Below are positions 18,818-29,600 of a stretch of DNA of 64,000 bases, piece by piece. The number at the start of each line of letters is the position of its first letter. The first letter of the stretch is position 1. This stretch comes from Antarcticibacterium flavum. GTDB taxonomy: Bacteria > Bacteroidota > Bacteroidia > Flavobacteriales > Flavobacteriaceae. The translations under genes were made by a program, and so were the position numbers. Below the pieces are notes generated by a model, which saw only the letters and a program-made list of their open reading frames with translations, was not told the origin of the DNA and did no database searches. The stretch is from the NCBI RefSeq assembly GCF_006159205.1, contig NZ_CP040812.1, positions 434,001-498,000 on the forward strand, in the 5' to 3' direction.

Positions 18818-19458
18818 GGCGCCAGTCTTTTAAATTTCCAGTGGTTATCCTTTACTTCAAAATAAATACGGTCGTGCAGCCTGTTGGGCCTACCCTGCCA
18901 AAATTCAAAGTCTATTGGTCTTACAAGATATCCTCCCCAGGAATCGGGTTTAGGAACCTCCTTTCCCTCATATTCTTCTTCCAGTTCCTTTAGCCGATTT
19001 TCAAGTACTTCCCTGGATTTTATTTCACTGCTTTGATTTGAAGCCCAGGCTCCTAATTGGCTTCCACGAGGACGGGAATTGAAATATTCTATGGCTTTTT
19101 CTTCTGAATATTTTTCAGCTTTCCCTTTTATTATCACCTGTCGCTCCATTTGTGGCCAGAAGAAAGAAATACAGATATGAGGGTTGTGAGAAAGGGCCTG
19201 TCCCTTATCGGAAGCATAATTAGTATAGAATATAAAACCTTCAGTAGTAAATTCTTTAAGAAGAACCACCCTGTTCTTTGGATATCCATCTTTTCCTATG
19301 GTAGATATAGTCATGGCATTTACCTCCATTGGATCTCTACCTTCTTCTACTTCTTCAAACCAATCCTTAAAAAGTTCCATGGGATTTGACGGAATTTCAG
19401 TTTCCAGAAGTTTTCCTTTTGAATATACACGCCTGTAATTAGCAAGATTTTTGCTCAT
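18814..19458 (-). CDS. pdxH: Pyridoxamine 5'-phosphate oxidase
   Basis: 214 residues. FMN enzyme that oxidises pyridoxamine/pyridoxine 5'-phosphate to pyridoxal 5'-phosphate. Signatures: RVVLLKEFTTEGFIFYTNY (FMN binding), SRPRGSQLGAWASNQS, and the C-terminal FWQGRPNRLHDRIYF (substrate/FMN). First gene of the minus-strand polyphosphate operon. Confidence 0.95.
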   Translation of the reverse strand: MSKNLANYRRVYSKGKLLETEIPSNPMELFKDWFEEVEEGRDPMEVNAMTISTIGKDGYPKNRVVLLKEFTTEGFIFYTNYASDKGQALSHNPHICISFFWPQMERQVIIKGKAEKYSEEKAIEYFNSRPRGSQLGAWASNQSSEIKSREVLENRLKELEEEYEGKEVPKPDSWGGYLVRPIDFEFWQGRPNRLHDRIYFEVKDNHWKFKRLAP

Positions 19459-20065
19459 ATCGATACACTTTGGTGCAATTTACAAGTTTTGCAAGTAAGA
19501 AAGAAAATCCAATCTCAAAACTTTTATGATAAATATCAGCTAATAGCAACAAAATAAAGAGATCGGGGTACATAAAAAATGACCTTCAGAAATTGTGCTT
19601 TTTTGGGTTGGAAACCATTTAAGAGAAATCCTTCTAGGCAGTAAAAATGTGGTCTAAAATACTAGAAATCCCCCATTGAAATAGTGAACTTCATGACTGT
19701 GGAACAGGTTTTTAGCCAAAAAAATAGGGGAATTCCCCTATAGAAAATTAAATATTTGTGCATTTCATGCCAAAAAACGTACATCTCATCTAAAACCTTA
19801 GTCTTTTCTTTTTTTTACTGCGGATTCGTATAATCTTTACATCGTGATTGATACAATCCAAATTGGTTCCCCAAATCGATTTGACCTAGATTCCCCCCAC
19901 AGATTCTTCCGGGTATTGATCATGTTGTTCCATAGAATTGAACAATTAGATGATGGTAACCCTACTATTCCTCTAAGAAAAACAAACGAATTTAAAATTA
20001 ACCAATTTTTGTTGGGGTTGTCGTCTATGCGCTATCCCGAACTAAACTGAATATATAATTCAAAA
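19459..20065. other. Regulatory-looking gap upstream of the adhesin cluster
   Basis: About 600 bases, AT-rich, between the divergent pdxH operon and the adhesin cluster. It holds a perfect 18-bp palindrome at 19724-19741. A weak promoter-like TATAATCTTTAC lies near 19830. A 68-codon ORF (19844-20050) has no protein-like features and is not called. Confidence 0.5.
19724..19741. promoter_or_regulatory. Perfect 18-bp palindrome, candidate operator
   Basis: ATAGGGGAATTCCCCTAT, a perfect dyad about 325 nt upstream of the first gene of the adhesin cluster. No adjacent T-run, so not a terminator. A dimeric regulator site is the simplest reading (inference). Confidence 0.45.
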
Positions 20066-20575
20066 ATGTATACTATGATTTGGAAAACTACTTCTTTAAT
20101 AACGGCATTCCTTTTTCTCTTTAGCCCGATAAGTTTATTCTCACAAAATTCCGAGTTATTAAATTTAGAACATCTATTTAGTGCTGATTATAGTACAAGT
20201 GAAAGTTTAAGTGCTGCAAAGACTGAAGAATTTCGTAAGCTTTTTTACAACCTACAACCAACTTTATATATTGAAGATCAAAAGATAAAGACCTTTGATA
20301 AAGAAAATCCTGTTAAGGCTGAAGTTTATGCAAATTCGGTAGATTTATTAACGACACAAAATATTTTATTTAATACAGTAGAATTGCTTGCCTTTAAACT
20401 TAATGATGCCGGTGAAATCTCTGCTCCCATTGACATTTCTAACCTTACGTCTTTTAAAAATCTTAAGTTTATTTATGTGGAATGCGCCTCTAATTGCACT
20501 ATTTCCCGAATTGAAAATATGTTTCTTAATACCGGAAATCTTACGGTAATCTATCTGGTTGCTACCCCTGAATAA
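20066..20575 (+). CDS. Small exported hypothetical protein of the adhesin cluster
   Basis: 169 residues with a clear signal peptide (WKTTSLITAFLFLFSPISLFSQ); a second in-frame ATG three codons in is equally plausible as start. The mature part (about 145 residues) is acidic and mixed alpha/beta, with a CASNC pair near residue 145 (ECASNCTISRIEN). No family recognised. It lies 33 nt before the giant adhesin in the same direction, so it is probably co-transcribed and may be periplasmic or outer-membrane associated. Confidence 0.72.
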   Translation: MYTMIWKTTSLITAFLFLFSPISLFSQNSELLNLEHLFSADYSTSESLSAAKTEEFRKLFYNLQPTLYIEDQKIKTFDKENPVKAEVYANSVDLLTTQNILFNTVELLAFKLNDAGEISAPIDISNLTSFKNLKFIYVECASNCTISRIENMFLNTGNLTVIYLVATPE

Positions 20576-20608
20576 ACATTTATTTCCCTTTTTTTAAAAA
20601 GAGTTACT

Positions 20609-23600
20609 ATGGAAAAAAACTATTTCAAAGCTATTCCTGGAAGTTTAAAAAATTTCTGGATACTGCTTCTTGTTGTTATTTTAGGAAATTCTGTGCAAAT
20701 ATATGCACAGGTACGGGTAGATTTTAATCAGCGTACTTCTACAAGTACGCCAAATAAAAAGGTCTATAACCTTAATGGTGACTTTACCATGATAGGGAAC
20801 ACCAACTTGACCCTTCAAAATTATTCTACCAGCAGGACAAACAGTAATAATACCATGATTCTGGTAGATGTAGACAATGACAGCAATACCAGCAATTCGT
20901 CGATGGCGCAACTTACATTTTCAACTGAAAATGATGCAAATCCAATATGCTCTAATGTAGTATATGCCGGATTGTACTGGACGGGAAGAACCGCCAACAA
21001 TAACAGCAGTAGATCCAAGAGAACAGTTAAATTTAAAGCTCCAGATGCTTCTTACAAAGAGCTCACTGCAAATCCGGATAATATAAGATTTCCAGGAGAT
21101 GACAATATGTACGTGGCTTATGTAGAAGTTACAGATTTAGTGAAAGCCGGAGGAACAGGGGATTATTGGGTTGCTGATATGGAACTTACCACTGGAAATG
21201 GTGGGGCAATAGGATTTTACGGCGGCTGGGGAATGGTTGTAATATATGAAAATGCGCAAATGAACCTTCGCGATGTGACAGTTTTTGATGGTTATGCTTT
21301 TGTAGCAGGAAATATTACCACCAATTATGAATTGCCGGTTTCAGGATTTAACACTGCACAAAGCGGAAATGTAAATGTAAAATTAGGCTTTATGGCTGGG
21401 GAAGGTGACAATGCTATTTCCGGCGATTATTTTCAAATTCAGAAAAAGAGTGATAATGGTTGGTTAAGCCTTAGCCACAGTGCAAACGCAACTAATAATT
21501 TTTTCAATTCCTCTATAGAAACCGAAGGGATCCGAAATCCAAATTTGATCAATAATACAGGATTGGATATAAGTATGTTTACCATCCCAAATGCCAACAA
21601 TAATGTTATAGGAAATAATCAAACTTCTACAAAATTCCGGTACGGTTCTACTCAGGATACTTATATCATCTTTAACATGGTAATGTCGGTAGATGCCTAT
21701 ATTCCCAAAATTGAAGGAGTGGGCTCCATTACTTCAATTAACAATAATCCGGTTAACGCTCCCTATAGTGCCCAGCCCGGAGAAGAGATCACTTATAAAG
21801 TGGAAGTAAAGAATAAAGGAACGGAAGCAATTGATAATGCTGAATTGATAATTCCCGTTCCCTTTAACGTGGAATATATTCCAAATTCGGTTCAAAATAA
21901 TATTTACTTTACGCCTGCTCCGTCCCCAAATAATTTGACTTACAATCCTAATTTGGGTATCAATGGTTCCCTTGTGTGGAACATAGGCAGTCTTCCGGTA
22001 AGTTCCAATACCAATAATATATTGGCAGATCTTACAGTAAAGTTTAAGGTAACCACCAATTGTACTATACTGAAAAATTCTGTATGCGGTGATGGCTTTA
22101 CAATTCCTATCACTGGTAATTTAAGCGGTAAAGGAAAAATTACCGGTACCACCTTCAATAATGTGGGTGTTATTCAGGGATATCAGAAAGATGGGGCATG
22201 CCAGGGCCAACCTGTTTCCGATAATTTAATGGTGAAAATTAATGCAACCTCTTACATAGCCGACAATTGTCAGGAAACTCCAGATGATTTAGTATTTAAT
22301 TATTGCAAGAGTGAATCTGAAATTCCTGTAACTGATATTAAAATAATTTTACCTGAAGGTTCTCGTATATATAATCAATTTCCTATCAATGAGGCTATAG
22401 AATATAACGTAAGTCTTCCTAATACTGTAGGTTCTACTACTTATTATGCAACCTTAAAAGGTTCTTCCACCTGCTATATACCGTTTATTGTTGAAGTTAG
22501 AGACACACCAGTAGGAGCAATTGAAGGAACAGTTACTCAACCAACTTGCGATGTTGCAACCGGATCTTTTCAAATTGCAGATTTCGATTCAGCTAACACT
22601 TATAACTTCAATCCTGATGTAGTTAGCATTTCAGATTCAGGATTGGTAACTGCCAATGGAGGAACTTACAACTTTACTGTAACCAATACAGGTGGTTGTA
22701 CTTCTGCTGCAAGCGAAGATGTCGTTGTAAATGCACAATCTCATACACCGGATTCCCCAGTTGTAGCTTCCACTTTAGACACAACCTGTGATCTCAACAA
22801 TGGTACAATTTCAATTGTTGTAATGGATGGAGTTGAGTACAGTATAGATGGAGAGAACTACCAATCTACTGGTAATTTCGATAATTTGTCGCCAAACAAT
22901 TACTATATAAGTGCAAGATTTATAAATGGAGACTGTATCTCAGCTACTACAGAAATTGAAATAGTTGAAATTCCCGACACAGAAGATCCGGTTCTTTCAG
23001 AATTAGAGGATATAAATATAAACGTTGATGCAGGATTATGTGGTGCCGTTGTGAACTATGAAGTTCCAATTGCTACGGATAATTGCGAAGGAACTGAAGT
23101 GAGCTTAACAGAAGGTTTAGCCTCCGGAGGTGAATTCCCGGTAGGAATTAGCACCGTTACTTATACCGCTACCGATGCTTCAGGAAACTCGGTTACTACC
23201 AGTTTTACTGTAACCGTAACTGATAATGAAGCTCCTGTACCCGATGTAGCTGAACTTCCAACCGTAACCGGTGAGTGTTCTGCAACTGTAAGTGTTGTTC
23301 CAACCGCTACCGATAATTGTGGTGGAACTATTAACGGAACTACTGAAGATGCTCTTACTTATACCGAGCAGGGAACTTATACCGTAACCTGGACTTTTGA
23401 TGATGGAAACGGAAACACTTCCACTCAGACTCAAACTGTAATTGTAGAAGATGTTACTGCTCCTGTAGCTAATGTAGCTGAACTTCCAACTGTAACAGGT
23501 GAGTGTTCTGCAACTGTAGCTGTTGTTCCAACTGCCACCGACAATTGTGGAGGAACTATCAACGGAACTACTGAAGATGCTCTTACTTATACCGGGCAGG

Positions 23601-26600
23601 GAACTTATACTGTAACCTGGACTTTTGATGATGGTAATGGAAATATCACCACACAGGAACAAACAGTGATCGTTGAGGACGTAACTGCTCCTGTAGCAGA
23701 TGTAGCTGAACTTCCAACCGTAACAGGTGAATGTTCTGCAACTGTAGCTGTTGTTCCTACTGCCACTGACAATTGTGGTGGAACTATAGAAGGAACTACT
23801 GAAGATGCACTTACGTATAACGAGCAGGGAACTTATACCGTAACCTGGACCTTTGATGATGGAAATGGAAATATCACTACCCAGGAACAAACAGTAATTG
23901 TTGATGACGTTACTGCTCCTGTGCCTGATGTAGCTGAACTTCCTACCGTAACAGGTGAATGTTCTGCAACTGTAGCTGTTGTGCCAACCGCCACCGACAA
24001 TTGTGGTGGAACTATCAACGGTACTACTGAAGATGCTCTTACTTATACCGAGCAGGGAACTTATACTGTAACCTGGACATTTGATGATGGTAATGGAAAC
24101 ACTTCCACTCAAACTCAAACTGTAATTGTAGAAGATGTAACTGCTCCTGTAGCCGATGTAGCTGAACTTCCAACCGTAACCGGTGAGTGTTCTGCAACTG
24201 TAGCTGTTGTTCCAACTGCCACTGATAATTGTGGTGGAACTATCAACGGTACTACTGAAGATGCTCTTACTTATACCGAGCAGGGAACTTATATTGTAAC
24301 CTGGACATTTGATGATGGAAATGGAAACACTTCCACTCAGACGCAAACTATAATTGTAGAAGATGTTACTGCTCCTGTAGCTGATGTAACAACTTTAGAA
24401 ACATTAACTGGAGGTTGTTCAGTAACAGTAATCACTGTACCTACCGCAACTGATAACTGCGAAGGAACTATTGAAGGAACTACCAATGATCCTCTAACTT
24501 ATGAAGAGCAAGGTACCTTTACTATAACATGGACCTACGATGATGGGAACGGAAATACTTCCACTCAGACTCAAACTGTGGAAGTGAATGATACCAGCGC
24601 TCCGGTGGCGGACTTGAATGACCTTCCAACGATAACTGCGGAATGCTTTGTAACTGTAGATGCTATTCCAACTGCAACCGATAATTGCAGTGGTGAGAAA
24701 TTTAACGGTACCACTTCAGATCCGTTGACTTATAACGAACAGGGAACTTATACGATTACCTGGACTTTTGATGATGGAAATGGAAACACTTCCACTCAAA
24801 CTCAAACTGTAATTGTAGAAGATGTAACTGCTCCTGTAGCCGATGTAGCTGAACTTCCAACCGTAACCGGTGAGTGTTCTGCAACTGTAGCTGCTGTTCC
24901 AACTGCCACTGATAATTGCGGTGGAACTATAGAAGGAACTACTGAAGATGCACTTACGTATAACGAGCAGGGAACTTATACTGTAACCTGGACTTTTGAT
25001 GATGGTAATGGAAATATCACCACACAGGAACAAACAGTGATCGTTGAGGACGTAACTGCTCCTGTAGCAGATGTAGCTGAACTTCCAACCGTAACAGGTG
25101 AATGTTCTGCAACTGTAGCTGTTGTTCCTACTGCCACTGACAATTGTGGTGGAACTATAGAAGGAACTACTGAAGATGCACTTACGTATAACGAGCAGGG
25201 AACTTATACCGTAACCTGGACCTTTGATGATGGAAATGGAAATATCACTACCCAGGAACAAACAGTAATTGTTGATGACGTTACTGCTCCTGTGCCTGAT
25301 GTAGCTGAACTTCCTACCGTAACAGGTGAATGTTCTGCAACTGTAGCTGTTGTGCCAACCGCCACCGATAATTGTGGTGGAACTATTAACGGAACTACTG
25401 AAGATGCTCTTACTTATACCGAGCAGGGAACTTATACTGTAACCTGGACATTTGATGATGGTAATGGAAATATCACAATACAGGAACAAACAGTGATCGT
25501 TGATGACGTTACCGCTCCTGTAGCCGATGTAGCTGAGCTTCCATCCGTAACTGGTGAATGTTCTGCAACTGTAAGTGTTGTTCCAACTGCCACTGATAAT
25601 TGTGGTGGAACTATCAACGGAACTACTGAAGATGCTCTTACTTATACTGAGCAGGGAACTTATACTGTAACCTGGACTTTTGATGATGGAAATGGAAACA
25701 CTTCCACTCAGACGCAGACTGTAATTGTAGAAGATGTTACTGCTGCTGTAGCTGATGTAACAACTTTAGAAACATTAACTGGAGGTTGTTCAGTAACAGT
25801 AACTGCTGTACCTACCGCAACTGATAACTGCGAAGGAACTATTGAAGGAACTACCAATGATCCTCTAACTTATGAAGAGCAAGGTACCTTCACTATAACA
25901 TGGACCTACGATGATGGGAACGGAAATACTTCCACTCAGACTCAAACTGTGGAAGTGAATGATACCAGCGCTCCGGTGGCGGACTTGAATGACCTTCCAA
26001 CGATAACTGCGGAATGTTTTGTAACTGTAGATGCTATTCCAACTGCAACCGATAATTGCAGTGGTGAGAAATTTAACGGTACCACTTCAGATCCGTTGAC
26101 TTATAACGAACAGGGAACTTATACGATTACCTGGACTTTTGATGATGGTAATGGAAACACTTCCACTCAGACGCAAACTGTAATTGTAGAAGATGTAACT
26201 GCTCCTGTAGCCGATGTAGCTGAACTTCCAACCGTAACCGGTGAGTGTTCTGCAACTGTAGCTGTTGTTCCTACTGCCACCGACAACTGTGGTGGAACTA
26301 TCAACGGTACTACTGAAGATGCTCTTATTTATACTGAACAGGGTACTTATACTGTAACCTGGACTTTTGATGATGGAAACGGAAACACTTCCACTCAGAC
26401 TCAGACTGTAATTGTAGAAGATGTAACTGCTCCTGTAGCCGATGTAGCTGAGCTTCCATCCGTAACTGGTGAATGTTCTGCAACTGTAGCTGTTGTTCCA
26501 ACTGCCACTGATAATTGTGGTGGAACTATCAACGGTACTACTGAAGATGCTCTTACTTATACCGAGCAGGGAACTTATATTGTAACCTGGACATTTGATG

Positions 26601-29600
26601 ATGGAAATGGAAACACTTCCACTCAGACGCAGACTGTAATTGTAGAAGATGTTACTGCTGCTGTAGCTGATGTAACAACTTTAGAAACATTAACTGGAGG
26701 TTGTTCAGTAACAGTAACTACTGTACCTACCGCAACTGATAACTGCGAAGGAACTATTGAAGGAACTACCAATGATCCTCTAACTTATGAAGAGCAAGGT
26801 ACCTTCACTATAACATGGACCTACGATGATGGGAACGGAAATACTTCCACTCAGACTCAAACTGTGGAAGTGAATGATACCAGCGCTCCGGTGGCGGACT
26901 TGAATGACCTTCCAACGATAACTGCGGAATGTTTTGTAACTGTAGATGCTATTCCAACTGCAACCGATAATTGCAGTGGTGAGAAATTTAACGGTACCAC
27001 TTCAGATCCGTTGACTTATAACGAACAGGGAACTTATACCGTAACCTGGACTTTTGATGATGGAAACGGAAACACTTCCACTCAGACTCAAACTGTAATT
27101 GTAGAAGATGTAACTGCTCCTGTAGCCGATGTAGCTGAACTTCCAACCGTAACAGGTGAATGTTCTGCAACTGTAGCTGCTGTTCCAACTGCCACTGATA
27201 ATTGCGGTGGAACTATAGAAGGAACTACTGAAGATGCTCTTACTTATACTGAACAGGGAACTTATATTGTAACCTGGACTTTCAACGATGGAAACGGAAA
27301 CACTTCCACTCAAACTCAAACAGTAATTGTTGATGATGTTACGGCTCCAGTAGCTGATGTAGCTGAACTTCCAACCGTAACCGGAGAATGCTCTGCAACT
27401 GTAAGTGTTGTTCCAACTGCCACTGATAATTGTGGTGGAACTATTAACGGAACTACTGAAGATGCTCTTACTTATACCGAGCAGGGAACTTATACTGTAA
27501 CCTGGACATTTGATGATGGTAATGGAAATATCACAATACAGGAACAAACAGTGATCGTTGATGACGTTACCGCTCCTGTAGCCGATGTAGCTGAGCTTCC
27601 ATCCGTAACTGGTGAATGTTCTGCAACTGTAAGTGTTGTTCCAACTGCCACTGATAATTGTGGTGGAACTATCAACGGAACTACTGAAGATGCTCTTACT
27701 TATACTGAGCAGGGAACTTATACTGTAACCTGGACTTTTGATGATGGAAATGGAAACACTTCCACTCAGACGCAGACTGTAATTGTAGAAGATGTTACTG
27801 CTGCTGTAGCTGATGTAACAACTTTAGAAACATTAACTGGAGGTTGTTCAGTAACAGTAACTGCTGTACCTACCGCAACTGATAACTGCGAAGGAACTAT
27901 TGAAGGAACTACCAATGATCCTCTAACTTATGAAGAGCAAGGTACCTTCACTATAACATGGACCTACGATGATGGGAACGGAAATACTTCCACTCAGACT
28001 CAAACTGTGGAAGTGAATGATACCAGCGCTCCGGTGGCGGACTTGAATGACCTTCCAACGATAACTGCGGAATGTTTTGTAACTGTAGATGCTATTCCAA
28101 CTGCAACCGATAATTGCAGTGGTGAGAAATTTAACGGTACCACTTCAGATCCGTTGACTTATAACGAACAGGGAACTTATACGATTACCTGGACTTTTGA
28201 TGATGGTAATGGAAACACTTCCACTCAGACGCAAACTGTAATTGTAGAAGATGTAACTGCTCCTGTAGCCGATGTAGCTGAACTTCCAACCGTAACCGGT
28301 GAGTGTTCTGCAACTGTAGCTGTTGTTCCTACTGCCACCGACAACTGTGGTGGAACTATCAACGGTACTACTGAAGATGCTCTTATTTATACTGAACAGG
28401 GTACTTATACTGTAACCTGGACTTTTGATGATGGAAACGGAAACACTTCCACTCAGACTCAGACTGTAATTGTAGAAGATGTAACTGCTCCTGTAGCCGA
28501 TGTAGCTGAGCTTCCATCCGTAACTGGTGAATGTTCTGCAACTGTAGCTGTTGTTCCAACTGCCACTGATAATTGTGGTGGAACTATCAACGGTACTACT
28601 GAAGATGCTCTTACTTATACCGAGCAGGGAACTTATATTGTAACCTGGACATTTGATGATGGAAATGGAAACACTTCCACTCAGACGCAGACTGTAATTG
28701 TAGAAGATGTTACTGCTGCTGTAGCTGATGTAACAACTTTAGAAACATTAACTGGAGGTTGTTCAGTAACAGTAACTACTGTACCTACCGCAACTGATAA
28801 CTGCGAAGGAACTATTGAAGGAACTACCAATGATCCTCTAACTTATGAAGAGCAAGGTACCTTCACTATAACATGGACCTACGATGATGGGAACGGAAAT
28901 ACTTCCACTCAGACTCAAACTGTGGAAGTGAATGATACCAGCGCTCCGGTGGCGGACTTGAATGACCTTCCAACGATAACTGCGGAATGTTTTGTAACTG
29001 TAGATGCTATTCCAACTGCAACCGATAATTGCAGTGGTGAGAAATTTAACGGTACCACTTCAGATCCGTTGACTTATAACGAACAGGGAACTTATACGAT
29101 TACCTGGACTTTTGATGATGGTAATGGAAACACTTCCACTCAGACGCAAACTGTAATTGTAGAAGATGTAACTGCTCCTGTAGCCGATGTAGCTGAACTT
29201 CCAACCGTAACCGGTGTGTGTTCTGCAACTGTAGCTGTTGTTCCTACTGCCACCGACAATTGTGGTGGAACTATAGAAGGAACGACTGAAGATGCTCTTA
29301 CTTATATTGAGCAGGGAACTTATACCGTAACCTGGACTTTTGATGATGGAAACGGAAACACTTCCACTCAGACTCAAACTGTAATTGTAGAAGATGTAAC
29401 TGCTCCTGTAGCCGATGTAGCTGAACTTCCAACCGTAACAGGTGAATGTTCTGCAACTGTAGCTGCTGTTCCAACTGCCACTGATAATTGCGGTGGAACT
29501 ATAGAAGGAACTACTGAAGATGCTCTTACTTATACTGAACAGGGAACTTATATTGTAACCTGGACTTTCGATGATGGAAATGGAAACACTTCCACTCAGA

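Noticed and set aside
19844..20050. A 68-codon ORF before the adhesin cluster.
   Set aside because: No family resemblance, odd composition, and it lies in a regulatory-looking gap.
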